Part shown: piece after piece, positions 1 through 13,700 of the stretch
How the letters are laid out: every line of letters begins with the position of its first letter
Position numbering within the stretch: position 1 is the stretch's first letter
Origin: Cheiracanthium punctorium
Taxonomy: Eukaryota > Arthropoda > Arachnida > Araneae > Cheiracanthiidae
Assembly: GCA_038373885.1 (NCBI GenBank)
Contig: JAWZYV010019958.1
Coordinates: 496,001-560,000 of the forward strand
Direction: 5' to 3'
Length of the DNA: 64,000 bases
Notes under the pieces: generated by a model
The model's database searches: none
The model's input: only the letters and a program-made list of their open reading frames with translations
Told to the model about the DNA's origin: nothing
Program-made: the position numbers and the translations under genes

Positions 1-344
1 ATTATTTCTAACGAACTCAAATCACAATTTTCCCGTCAAAGCCTAACGTGGCATAAAAATGATGTCTTATTACTTACGATATAAAAGTTTGTGTCACTCA
101 CTCAAATGATTTACACTTTTTACTCTTGATATTCATAAGAGTAGAAAATAGGAAAAATTGTTTAAAAACTGGGAAACACTTTTAGAATATTTTGTAAGTA
201 GATCACTATGGGTACTATATTCTGTTTAGTACTTATGCAAAAATTTCAAGCCAATTGGCCAAACAGTGTGGATTTATATGCAATTCTAACAAACACACAA
301 ACAGATTTTCATTTTTATTTATAAGGATATTATAAATTGCTTGC

Positions 345-905
345 ATGCAGTTAAATACGTTAAACACAAAAACGCTCAACATGAAATTACAGAGCGGTCC
401 AGACTGTAAACTCTGCAATTTAATACACTTTTTTTTCTTTTAACACAAAAATTGCTTAACACTAAAAAAGCTCATTTTCGATCTTCAGTGGCGTGTTTGT
501 GGCAAGTCACTGGAATGCATTTGTGGAAATGTTTAAATTCTGGGAATGGATTCCTATTCTTTCACGACCTACTTTTTGTTTTTTTCCCTCCAGTAGTCAT
601 TCTAGAAGCATCATCCATCAGGTCTCTCCCATCTTTGAAAAATACGTTTCAAAAAAGATAACTAATTCTAACTAATCTAAGTGGAGCATTAGATCATAGT
701 TAATAAAATATCTCTTCTAGAAATCTTTTGTCATCATTTTAAAACTTCCACTGCGTCAATTTGGGCTCTGTGTTGGTTATCAAAGAAAGCTTTGTTAGGA
801 TAGACAATATAAAAGATTACAGCCTCAAAAATATTGGTGAATTTTGTTCTTTTTTTACAAATCTTCTGGTCCCTTCAGTTTCGTGTTAAATAATTTTCAC
901 CATTT
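345..905. mobile_element. Degenerate pogo/Tigger-like element, copy 1
   Basis: Shares its order of blocks with 15,440-16,160: a terminal part with repeated TTAACAC/TTAAACAC motifs, CGGTCCAGACTG or its variant, TTTAATACAC then a long T run, TTTTCGATCTTCAGTGGC, TTTAAATTCTGGGA, and a coding-like tail ending TTTCAAAAAAGATAACT. Both end in a segment with CCTTCAGTTTCGTGTTAAA or similar. Decayed; no full transposase. Confidence 0.55.
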
Positions 906-1164
906 ATGAATATACATATATACATATACACAAATACACACACATACTGGATTTCCCATAAATACCGCTCAAACTTTGTACAGCCACATTCCTTGTTGGG
1001 AGTACATTAAAAAGCCCAAAGAACTGCACTTGTATGACCCATAGTTTTTGACAAAAATACGAAAAGTAAAGTATGATGTCACATCGGGTGCAAGGAAAAA
1101 CACTTTACTGTACACATTAGCAGCAATATTTGCATATTTTTTCAGAAGATAATGTTCGAAATAT

Positions 1165-1416
1165 TCACCCTGTACATCGCATCATACATGCGCACACAAT
1201 GAAATGACGTTTACTTGTACTTAAAAGGCTGCTCTTGCAACTACTGGTATTCTTTTCATGGTGATCATGTATTCCATTTATGAATATTGCGACATGTATT
1301 GGGTTGATAATGACTTTAGCAGGACACTGTTTATTCTTACATTTTAATAATATAAGGCAATTGTCATTTGAAACAGTCAAATAACTTACATGATTCTTAA
1401 TGAACATAACATACAA
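1165..1416 (-). pseudogene. Possible FLYWCH-type zinc-finger fragment
   Basis: An 83-codon open stretch contains LLKCKNKQCPAKVI, about 20 residues, then NGIHDHH. The spacing C-x4-C followed by H-x-H with an aliphatic strand between fits the second half of a FLYWCH zinc finger. This domain is common in animal DNA transposons (MULE-type) and in a few host genes. There is no good acceptor giving an upstream half, so it is more likely a mobile-element remnant than an exon of the ankyrin gene. Confidence 0.35.
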
Positions 1417-1606
1417 AAAGCTAAAAACTGGTAATTGATGTCTAATTAAGAAATGAAGGTTTTTTTTTAAAAAAAAAGGTCACAAAATAATTTTTTATTG
1501 ATATAGCAATTACATATTAGAAGCATTTCAAGTAAAGAAAGACTGCTAATAACTCTTATGAACATAAGAATTCATAATGTGTTTACATATGATAACTATA
1601 AATTAC

Positions 1607-1726
1607 CTCTTTGACAGCAAGATTGAAAGGAGACTCTCCTTCTTTGTTTTTGACCATAGGATCACAGCCATGATCTAACAATAGCTTTGTGATTTCTTGA
1701 ATGAGTTCATCATGCTCTTGCTGAGA
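1607..1726 (-). CDS. Exon 23: ankyrin repeat, last coding exon in the window
   Basis: 120 bp, acceptor ttctag, donor GTAATT, phase 0 to 0. Encodes SQQEHDELIQEITKLLLDHG and CDPMVKNKEGESPFNLAVKE. ITKLLLDHGCDPMVKN with GESPFNLAVK is helix 2, loop and next helix 1 of ankyrin repeats, so the array resumes after the charged linker and goes on past the left edge. Confidence 0.88.
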
Positions 1727-4700
1727 CTAGAAGAAAAAAAAAAGTATATACAATCATAATACAAAACAAATAACTAGCATATAGGTTTTACTGATTTCAA
1801 TGAAAAAATCTTCAAAAAGTTTACGTCAATTTAAAGTATAACGAAAATTCAGTGTAAATATTCTATTTGCTTAATTTCATGTAAAGTATATCAATAGAAG
1901 TTTTCCCGTAACAAGAAAAAAACTTTTTACATAAAAGTTTTAAAAAGCAAATTCAACCTTGATTAAAAAATGCTTAATTTTTTTAATAAATTAATTTAAC
2001 ATGTTGTAACTATAAAATAAAATAATAAATGAAACAAATTAACATACAGCAAAATTGAAGTAATGAGGTGAAGTTTTTTATATAAAATTTGTTATTAAAT
2101 GAATTAGACAGGTAAATGAAAACTTGAAACAAAGCATAAACTGAAATTTGTGTGAATAATTGTATAAGACGGGCTGTATATTATATTTTAAAAGCAATGC
2201 CTTAGTAGTGTTCCAAACAGTCTAATTTTAACACAAAGCACTTATAACAATATTGAATTTATGTTAGAAACTACAAAAAAGTCCTCTTTCCACATTGCAT
2301 AATTTTGTCAAATTAGATTTGATGTGTGAAGTTTGAAAACTTTGAACCAACAAGAACAATTTCACTTTTAAGAAGAGAAATGGATCTTGTGATATAATAT
2401 TGCACTATTCAGTAGAACAGTAATTATCAAAATATTGTTTCACATGCACAATGAAGTGGACTATACTGATTTTAACTGAATTATTTAGCTAAAAAAAAGC
2501 TCTCATATAAACATATGTCTGCCAAGAAAGGTCACAAAATACTTGCAGATAGCTGCAAAAACAGAGAAATGCCTCACACAACTTGCTACGAATCCAACAG
2601 TTTCACTTTTTAAATTAGAGTGTAGCAAAATAATTTCATGTTTTATCTTGCAAAAGAAACTAAAAAAGATTTTTTTTTTCCAATTATATTTTTGCAATGT
2701 GTTTTTTATCAGCAGTGATTAAAAGAGAAAACAGAAACTAAGAAAATCTAGAAATATACTAATAACAAAAGATATTGTAAAAATTTTAAATATCTATTTT
2801 AAATATCTGTTGTGATTCTTCCAACCCCGCAGAACAGCCTTTTCAGCCATTCTGTATCCTACGTTTGAGGAAAATTTTCCGCTCTTCCCAGGTCATGTGA
2901 TTTACAGTGCCATCTGTTATCTCAATCTTCAGGGCCTTTCACTCAAATGCATAATCTCTGTTCTTGTAATATACTATTTTTTCTATGTTATTGAAATCTA
3001 TTTTGAGGTTTTATTTTGGGAAAACGTAGTCAAAGCAGTGCTGAATTTCCCATACTTTAAATCATTAAAATGCTCCTTTCCACGTTCTTTTATTTTTCTT
3101 TTTGTAACACCTGTGTGGCTATATTAACCCAAAATAAAACCTTGGAAATAATAACATACAAAAATTCGCACATGCAGAGATTGCACATTTCAGTGAGAGG
3201 CCCTTGAGACTGAGACACACTACTGCAACTGGAGTTTACGTCACCTGTGGTAAGACTTAATTTTAGCTATCCCCTCAACATGGAACCTATGGCAAAGCAG
3301 AATTTTAGCACCTCTTTCTCTGGAACCATAAAGAATTTTGGCACCCTCCTCAGCATGGCAGTTTTATAGTTGCAGCCCTATAGAGACGACAGATGGCACT
3401 GTAAGTAAAATGATGCAAATGTACATCTGGGATGAGTGGAAAATGTTTCTCAAACGGGAAAGGAGACAGAATGGCTGAATACAGCCATGATGCTTGGTTG
3501 AAAGAGTTTTACATGGATTTTAAAAATGGTAATTTTAAATTTATAACTATGGATACTAAATTTGTACTAAATTAATTTACTTATAAATACATAGCAGAAA
3601 ATTTCAGATTTTAATTTTTTTAAGCAAATAATTTCTAGACAAAAAATATTCATTTAAAATAAATAAATAAAAAGTAATAAAAAATAAATCTTAATACTTA
3701 GAAGAAATGCACAGAAATACAGAGCAAAAACTACAAAACAGCAAAATGTTGAAACTGAAACTTAAAAGCAATTAACTCATGCATAGGATACTCAAGAAAA
3801 TAATTAAAAACTGGAAAAATGTTTCTAGCAATACACAAAAAATACTCAAATTATTAAAAATCATGCATCGCATAGCACAACAATGATATCCAACATGCTC
3901 AGTGATATTGTGAACTAATAACTTGACTAAAGAGTACAATAATATTGAAAGTTTTAAGAAATTTGCTTTTGAGCATTCAAATTTATTAAATTAAAAAACC
4001 AAGAAATAATTATATCACAAATTAATGCTTCTTCAAATATAAGACCTATACTTCACTTACATTTATTTTTAGGATAATGAAGAAGGTTTTGCTTAAACAC
4101 TGCAAAAGATATGACTGCCCAGTAATGAAAACAAAGTAATAAAGAGAAAGTATCTAAAGCAAGAAAGTTATAACTTTTTTTTAATTATTAAAGTGGGTGA
4201 CTATGAAATTCTACAGTACGTAAGAGAAAATAATGGCAAATTCGCTTTGGAATTTTACTGAACATTGTGCACACAGCAAATACTGCTTATCTGACGAATG
4301 TTAGTTTTTAAAAAATTAACCAGAAGTACATACTTATTTATATGATTTCATATACACATGCGATATCGCATGTGATGGAAATGTTTTAGAAGATTGAAAT
4401 TTGAATCAATTGTTCAATATGTATATAAATAAAACAGACTTTTATCTGTACTTTACTTGCAATTCATAAATATTGTGTTTCCCTCTGGGAATAAAGCATG
4501 ACTATAAAGAAAAGTATGTCTGCCTGTTATTCTGTCACCAATGTTCCCCTCCTCCCGTATACCACATAAAAATGGCTGAAGCAAATAAAATGATATTGGT
4601 GACTTGACAGGAGGTCACTCAAGTTAAGCTATAAGCATCAAAGTTTTTATAAAGTTTGATTACATTCGGAAAATTTGCTGTTACATTCGGAAAGATTGTT

Positions 4701-7700
4701 TCAAAATGTGTAAATACTATATATACTTGAGTGTAAGTCAAACCTATAACTTTACTTTATAGAATTAGTAAAAATTCAAGAATCCCAGTAGAAGACAAAT
4801 GTAAGAATGCAGCACCGAGAAGATTGATTACTCTTTTCAGCTCCCTCCTTTCTCTTCAGTGCTGATTGTTTCTAAAACGAATCCTAATAAATTAAGTAAC
4901 AAAGTAATAAACATCAGAGTAGAGCCTCGCTGTCTCCTTTGTCAATGAAGCTTTGCATTTGAAAATACAAATTTCAATAAGCATAATTGCTTGAACATGT
5001 CATAACATGCTGTAACATGCTAGCCTGATCATAGGTCAATTATAGCGTCTCCTTGGTCGCTCTTGCAACGCCCGAGTTTACGCTATAGCAACAAGATCAT
5101 TTGGAAACTCTGATGCAATTCAGACTTCAATGGGTTTTAAATGCAGATTTTCCAGAACCAAAAAAGGGTGACCATTTTTAGGGCAGATCAATAAAAATGA
5201 TGACTTGGTAGGGAAAAAAATTTTTACTCCTAAACCATGTATAATCCAAACCCCAAATTTTTAATCAAAATTTTGACCAAATTTTCTCAGGCTACGCTCA
5301 AGTATATACAGTATTCTTCATGCATCATGTAATAAGGAATAAGAATAAAATGAAATTTGGTAACATAACAAGTCATTTAACTTAAACTACATATCTTTAA
5401 TTTTTTTTAATAAGGTTTTGGAAAAAATTTATTAAAATGCATACATTTTTGTTCAAGCATCACATAGTAACAACTAATACAAATGAAATAATATTGTATG
5501 ACATTTTGTCGTTGTTGTGAGATTATGGCTAATTATCTACACGTGGGATCAAGGTTTATGGGTGGAGTATCCTCCATGGGGGTTCTTTCTAAGTATCCTA
5601 ACCCACATTTATGCTAAGTTTCAGAGGAAATGACAGAAAACTCCAAATGGTTAGGTCGAGGAACCCGACCTGGTACTGAACCAGGCACCTTCCGTATCCC
5701 GAGTTCAGAGCACTGTGTGCTCGGCCACCAGCCGGGCTTTTAATGGCATGATTGGTGGTCATTTAACTCAAACTACAGACTTGATTGTTTTGCAAATTTT
5801 TCATTGAGATTTTATGAAAATTTATTCAAAATGCATAATTTTTTTTTTTTTTTGCTCATCACGCAACAATGAAAAGCAAAGGAGATGAAATTTAGTGACA
5901 TCATAAGTGGTCACTCAACTTAAACTATAGCAGTCAATGTTTATGACTGATTAGATTGTGGGACTCGCAAAAATGTATTCAAAATACGTAAATATTTGTT
6001 TGCTCATAATGCAATAATGAATAAAGTGAATGAAATGAAATTTAGTGACATGATAAATGGTCACTCAACTTAAACTATAGCAATCAATAATTTAAAAATT
6101 TGATAATGTGAAATTCTGCAAAAATTAATTAAAAAATATGTAACCAATTCTTCACACACCACGTAATAACAACTAAAACACATGAAATGAAAAGTAGTAA
6201 CACAAGTGGTCACTCAGAGGAAATATTACTAGTGGGTCAATTTTTTCAAAATTTTTATTAGATTTTATGAAAATTTATAAGAATCTGTAAATTTTTGCAG
6301 ACTACTTAAAAACCGGTAAAATTGGAAAAAAAAAAAAAAAAAACCATCATGAAAGACTATCATTTAACTTAAACTAGGTGTTGATTTTATTTTTTTTCAA
6401 AATTTTAAATACAATTTTAAATTTTGAGAAAATTTATTCAAAGTGAGTAAATATCTGTGCATTGCATATAACCGATGAAGCAAAAAAATAAAATAAAATT
6501 TAGCATCATATGTAGTCATTTAAACTATAGGCGTCAAAGTACTTCAGAATTAAATAATTAAAAACATTAAAAGCCTTAAAATCTCCGTAATACCTAAAAA
6601 AAAACACGCACCATTTGAGTGCTTTTTTAGATATTACGGAGATTTTAAATGTTTTTAATTATTTAACTAAGGTATTTCCGTGTTTGAATTTTAACTACTT
6701 CAGAATTTTTTTATAGACTTGACATTTTGTGAAAATTGCATAAATGTTTGTTCCATTCCTGAAAAATGGAAATGGAATAGAATGAAATTTAGAATTATGA
6801 TGAAACATAAATGTTTAATCTTGGATCCCTCAAAAAAGGCTTAAGAAAACAGAATAAAATTTAGTTACATAATCAGAAATGTCTGAAACAATTTTTTTCT
6901 TCTTCTTCTTTAAATTAGGGACAATCACCTTAAGGAGTATCGAAGTAATACAACAGTTGGCTATTCAATGTAAATAATTTTTTTTAATGTTTATTTATTT
7001 ATTTTTCAGATTCTATCGAAATTGTGAGAATTTTCTTGAGGCACACTATTAGAATAGCTACACTTAATAAATAAAGAATGAAAAAATTTAGTTACAGACA
7101 AGGAATGACTTCTTAACTTTAAAAGCTCATTCCCCCAAAATAAAATGTTTTCTCCATTGACAATTTCACACAGTCATTTATACTCTCTTACCTGTAATCA
7201 ACTAACAATACACAACAGTTATAAATTTGGTTTCTACACTTCCACCAATAAGCCAATTCCATTCTTTCTGCTCATACATTGCAAACGAAAATTCATGTTT
7301 TGAAAATCTGGATTGCGTAGTAACCCGCCAGAGAGGGTTACTTCAGATAGTGTTTATATATATATATATATAACACATATTCAGCATTAAATTGTAAAAA
7401 TGCAAACATTTCATCAACAAAATTCATGTTAAGACAAACACCCTCATTACTTAACTTTATAAGATATTTACTAACACATCTTTTATTATCTGTCCCATAA
7501 TGCAGATGTCTTAAATGTCTAATTCTACAAACTACGAAACATGACCTTTTGTAAAAAATTAAGTAAATTCTATCTGTTACAATCACAAGTCATATACTTG
7601 TGGTGAAATTAAATAAACTAATAAATAACAAAAGCAGCCTCTTTTGAAAGGATATTTATAATTATCAAATTTCTCATTACATTCATTAATTGTATCTGGT

Positions 7701-10700
7701 CACTTACTGAAATTTAATCTTATATTTAAAGCTATGCCAACATGTACTGTCTCTTGTCTAAAATCTACATAAGATTAAAAGGCTTTAAAAATCACTGATA
7801 ATGTATTGTACTTCAAAGCACTTTTGAGGCATGTACAAACATTGAATGAAACAAGTAAAAAAAAAAAAAAAAAAAAAACATTTAATCTCTAAATAAACAT
7901 ACAAACTGTAGGGAAAAAACACACACACACTCAAAAAATGAAACAATATGATAAGCAACATGCACAATAAAATTGCAGCTGAATGCTGGAAAAGAAAAGC
8001 TACACACACAGCATAGCAAGAAATAGTAGAGCAAGAAGCAAGCTAGCAAACACAAGAGTTATGAATGATATGAATGTTACAATTCTACTGTTAAAATGAT
8101 AATGAGATATGAAAAATGAGGTTCACATTAAGTGGAAAATGGACACCTACTTCTTCCTTAAACAATTGTTTCTGTTTTGCTTTTTCTTTGATCTTCGCAG
8201 ACATCTTCACATCATCGCTGCACTCGTCAATACTGCCATCTTCGTCACTTTCCATCTTAACAAAGGCAAGTGATAATGCAGGGAATTGGATGAAGGCAGT
8301 GCAATGCAAAACAAGGGTGGGGGGAAAATTTTTTTCAATGAGTGCGATGAAATATTTTGACGTTTAAAAAATTAATTTGACATTGAGAGGTTCAGTAAAG
8401 GAAAAATTAATAACATAAATTTAACACTATAATTAACTTATGATTCTTATTCTATTCAAAAGGAAAAATTTGTTATTAATAATGCCTTCCCCCCCCCCAA
8501 AAAAAATATATATAACAATAATAATAATATATATATATATATATATTTTCAGGGGTTTTAAAAATGCAAATGTAAAAAAAATATCACTATATACATTATT
8601 TACCAATATTATGCTATATAAAATATTCATTAAAAATGCACTTCTATTTATAAGAATGGAATTTTTATTACGTATTTAGAATAACAACTATGATTAAAAT
8701 TTTGTTTAGCTAAACATATTATCAAAACCTTAATTTTAAAAACTGGGGGGCGCACAACCTGGACTGTAAAAAGGAAGGGGTGAAAAAGAAAACAGTGCAA
8801 TTGAGTTGGTGGGGGAATGAGAACAAGTGCCCATGGCAAAAATGGCTTATTGATTATGCATCCCTGATCAAAAATTAATTTTTAAAAACAAGAAATATGT
8901 CATGTTTAACAACATGATAAAAATTTATTTATTTATTATTATAATTATTATTATTATTATTTCAGCTACATAAAAAATTTGGAAATTTAGAAAGAAATAC
9001 TGAAAATTTTTTTTTCAAAAACAAAATTAAATTTTTATATTATATATCAGTACAGTGTGTAAAAATGTCAGAATATAAAAATTCACCAACTCTCATAGAA
9101 CAATCAATGAAACATAATGAATGAAAAAAAAAAAAAAAAAAAAAAAAAACTCATCTAATCTAAAGGAATTTTAAAATCACAGCTTTAAGTTACAGCAGCT
9201 TTTAAAAAAAAAAAAAAAAAAAAAAAAGATGCATTGGAAACAGTTTGGGCAGCAGATGAATCAGATTCTCTAGGTTAAATATCACTTCCTCTTTCATGAT
9301 ATTTAATTATTTGTATTATTTTTGTAAGTCTTTATATTATGTCACATCAAAACTTTAGGGTGTATATTTTAAAAAATTTAAATTAATAATGCAACTGCGC
9401 ATGAAGATGAACTGCGCAAGAAGTTTATTTGCTAAAAAGATTTTACTAAATAAACTTCACAATTCCAAGGCTGTCAAACTTCCAAAGAATAGTTAATGTA
9501 CAAAATACGATTTAATCTGATGAAGATAGATTTATTTTAGTACTGTGCCAATATCTTATTTAGTGCACCATTATTATAATATAGGATTTATCCTCACATT
9601 GAGAGTTTTGCGTAGATCTTTCAAGACGCTTTCACCATTTCATCTTCAGGGCTGACTGATGTTCTCTCGGTTTGAGTATTCCCTCTCGCCTTGAGCAGTC
9701 AAGCAACAGAGGAGAGATAAGGCTCAAACCAAGAGAAGGTCAGTCAGCCCAGAAGATGGAATGATGGATCAGGGTTCTTGCAGCTTTTAGAAAATAGAAA
9801 TTTATGACTTTTTAAGACCATATAAGAAAGAATAATTTTGAGTAGCACACTTACATTAAACATACAGCTTACATAGTCAGCATAGCTCAAATAGAGATTA
9901 GCCTTTTATCATGAAATAAAGTTATGCAAAATAAGTTAAAAAGCAAAAAGTAACTAAATGATATTGGTACAAATGATATGTGAATAACATCTATTTATCT
10001 AACTTTTAGTATATGAAGGATGCGTCAGATGAAATTGTTTTGGACCAATTTTTGGAGCGCAAATAAGTTACTTTTATAACAAAAAAGTTATTACAGGAGG
10101 GGAGAGTCATTTTTTGAGGCAACGAAATCCACTTGCCATCACTTTTAATAGTAATTACATTTCTTAAGGACACATTAGCATAACTGGGTTAAAAGAGGTG
10201 GGGTGGTAAAAAAAATAACCTCTGGAAAATACCATAAAGTATAATAAAATAAACACTTTTAGTTGCAATTCAGAGAATACTTGTTTCAAGAATTCTCTTA
10301 GCAGGATTTACATACATGTAGCATAATAGTAATCTAAATCCTTTCTTTCAAGAATTAAAGCTAAACCCAAAGAACTAGGGGTGACTCAACAGCAGACCAA
10401 AGCCAAGAATTACTAAGCGCAGCTACATTACTTGCTTAGTCCCTCAGATGAGAAACAAGCATTATTTTTAAAGAATAGCAAAAGTAAATACTGGACGTAT
10501 GGCATAAACAATTCAAAATAATAGGACAATGTAAAATCTATGGGAAAAGTGTTTTCAGAGATTATTTCTCAGACACATCCGATCACTTTAGTAACTTTAC
10601 CTCATGGCCACCATCATTATGCCAATCTTGGTTAAGATTGCATAAATGGTCTCGGAGAAGTTAGCAGACAAATGCTGCAAAATTCAATCATTAAGTTGCA

Positions 10701-13700
10701 TTTCACCTTCGGCTATGCTCAGCAATTACTTTTAATCCCTTCAGACCAGGTGCCCATATTTAAGGACACAAATTTCAAAAGAATTTTACAAAGTAAACAC
10801 TAATAATTTAAAACTGGAAAAGGTTCCTTATATTTTACAGGAATTTAGTAATCAGAATTTTTATTTTCTTTTAAATTTCATCTCTATTATTATAAAAATA
10901 TTCATATATATATATACAGGAGAGAAATTAATCAGATCTGAAAGGATTAATGCCTTTTTCTCGTGACCTTTCAATCGATTTATAAGTATTTTACAAACAC
11001 ACAGTGGTTTTTAAAAGAATATGGGCTCAGTAGTAATGAAATAATGAATTTTTTGTAGTAATAAGTGAGGAATAATTGTAGATGTACGCACTTTGCTCTC
11101 GAGCCCTGATGCTGTAAACTCTTCGCTAATAAGAAAAACCATAAATGCACAAACAATCCATATAGAAAAACTACTTAACACTCATTCCACTCTAACACTG
11201 CTTTGAACAATTTCAAGTACTATTTCTACAAGATGAGCAACTTTTATTTTTTGTTTGTTTATTATATATATATGTATGTTTTTATTTATTTTTTTTTTTT
11301 TTTGGGGGGGGGGGGGGGATGATCAGTCAGAAGTTTGCGAACACACCATTAATTATTAAAGTACATACTGATATTTTATATATTGTTAATACAAAACATC
11401 TATTTGAAATCAGAAAACTATTGGGTTGGCAACAAAGTAATTGCGTTTTCTTGTATAAAATTCAAGCAAATAAGTTTTCAACAAGTTTTTAATTACAGGT
11501 AAGCTGTGCCTGAACATACGATTGATATTTGTTACATTTTAAAGTAAGAATTTCACTGGCAGTATTTTTTTTCGTCCATAAAAGATGGCCACCCTCCCCC
11601 TTTTTTCGCTTCTATCCTCCTTAGAGGACAATATTAAAAATGTCCTGAAATTAATTTTTAGGTATACGTGACTGCTGTATTTTACAGAAAGAATTTCACG
11701 GATATCTCTATTTTTATTTGAGATCACGCGGGATATGTGAAAAGAACTTTTTGTCCCCTTACCCCCCTTAAGATTACGAATTTTGGAAAATGCTCTCTGA
11801 TCTAGCACCTATGTTGAAGAACTCACGTGCGTGCCAAATTTCGCATAATTAACTTCAGTAGTTTTGGCCAGGCGAAATATTGACATACGGAAAAATGCAA
11901 TTACTTAGTGGCCAACCCAATAGTATGTAATAATTTTTGCAAACTACTCGCATAAAAAAAAACTTACTAGTAGATAAACATTTTAAATAAAATTATTAAA
12001 TTTAAAATAGGGGTAAATTTTTACTCTTAAGACATTAGAGGTTTTATCAAAGAAATGTTAATTTTTAAAAACAATTGGAAAAGATTGAAACCGGGATGCT
12101 GAGGGTCACGAATAAGAGCAATTTTGCTGAAATTCGTGCAAAAATGTTTAAAAACTATCTTTCAGTAGCAGATTGGCACAATCAGCACATTCCTGCTATA
12201 GATTTATATGACCTTCTTTTATAGATTTGTTTTAAATGAAAAAAATTTATCACTATAAGTTAATGATAAGTTAGGGAATGTTTTTGATGACTAATCAAAA
12301 TTAATGAGTTACTAATTACTTTTAATGAACCTTGTGAGTCTGTTGTATCTAGATCTAGGCAAAACTATCAATTTGATATTAGTACAATTATTTTAGCAAT
12401 TCAAAAGAAGGAATGACAAATTTATTTTCTTCTGAAAACATACAGTTCATTAAGACAGATCTACAATTTCATAGACTAAATAATTTATTAATTAGTTATA
12501 GAATCTGCCCCAACCTTGGTTAATTATTTTTGTTTGCTTGCTTGTTTAAACTGATGCATGAATATTATTATATACTACAGATTTATTTAAATGCAAAAGA
12601 TCTTAATTGTTAAACCTCACCTAAATATAGACACAGAATTTCAACTGGCTAAGGAAAATGCAAGGAGTAAAGAGCATGTTACAGAAGATTCTTTCCCCAG
12701 AAATTTGTTATACCTCTCCTAAATATATACATAATTTGAACTAGCTAAGATAAATACAAAGGAAAAACAGAATTTTGCAGAAGATTCTTATCCCAGATGC
12801 TGAAACTAACGGGAGCTGCAACAGCTTCGGTACTGAACAGGGGAGAAAGAATAAGGGCTTTAAGCAGTTTTAGTATAAAATTAAGGACATTTAAAGGCCA
12901 AAATTTGAACACCACACATCTAAGACCTTTCATATCATTTTTCAGAAAGCTGCAATTGTCATTCCTTCAACTGCAACAAAAGAGTAAATCCTCAACGCTG
13001 TAGCTTTGAACACTGTAAAACATCATAACCCACAGTAAAAACCGATAAAATACACTAAGAGTTCGTTAAGATATATTTCTGCTGCATAGCGAAGCCATCT
13101 TCAGATGTATTAGCCTATTTTTCCATGAACGAGCAAATCGCTCCATGCATTATTAATATGATTTGCTTTTTAAAAGGAGAGAGAGCCGTAACGAAGATGG
13201 TGCTGCAATGAGCCCAAAAAACATGCAAAGGGATTTTTAGTTTTATTTTAATCATTTTTACTATGGATTACAATCTGCAATTTTTAAAGTATACTTTTGA
13301 AAACTATTTGCGTATTTGTAGGTGAAAAAGAGTACAATTGCAATACTTTCGGGATTTTTGTCAGCTGATGCAAACTAACATTTTTCCTTGCAGCCACAAA
13401 ATACAAATTGAAGAACTGCTCAGGAGGCAGCACTGCCAAAAGAAGAATCCAAAATTGCCATCCAGGATCTATACTTTGTTTCTCCGATTAACCTTATACT
13501 TGAGGTTAAAAAATTAACACTGCAGCTCATTGAGGTTTTACTGTTTCTTTACATTATGTCACATTAAAAAAATGAACCTCCCTAATTCTGAAATTAACTG
13601 GAGACAATCTGCCTAAGCCTTAATGCCGCAGTAGACAGCAGCGATGCTTAATTTAGTGCTCCTACAAATGATTCACTGGATTTTAGATTATCTATGACTT

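Larger units (their letters stand above)
1..1606. other. Intron downstream of exon 23
   Basis: Begins with the exon 23 donor and runs off the left edge. It holds a pogo-like repeat remnant (345-905), the FLYWCH-like fragment (1165-1416) and otherwise AT-rich sequence. No further exon with acceptor, donor and matching phase was found. Confidence 0.6.
5300..7130. repeat. Degenerate tandem repeat, unit about 150 bp
   Basis: The landmark GGTCACTCAACTTAAACTATAG or a decayed form recurs at about 5370, 5758, 5910, 6059, 6208, 6360 and 6512, with a further trace near 7109. Successive gaps of 149, 149, 152 and 152 bp show the unit; each unit also repeats AAATTTATTCAAAATGCATAA- and GAAATGAAATTTAGTGACAT-like blocks. 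A related single block is at 4602. The 388-bp gap between 5370 and 5758 equals one unit plus the SINE insertion. Confidence 0.75.
1727..8150. other. Intron between exons 22 and 23
   Basis: 6.4 kb, very AT-rich. It contains the fold-back element at 2814-3506, a degenerate tandem array of about 150-bp units from about 5,300 to 7,130 interrupted by a SINE and a hairpin insertion, a TA run near 7,355-7,372 and an A run near 7,857-7,879. The stretch 3,510-4,560 holds nothing recognisable. Confidence 0.7.

Noticed and set aside
5639..5745. Candidate tRNA gene on the minus strand
   Set aside because: A and B box traces are present, but the B box is degraded, the acceptor stem does not pair and the sequence continues as a SINE body.
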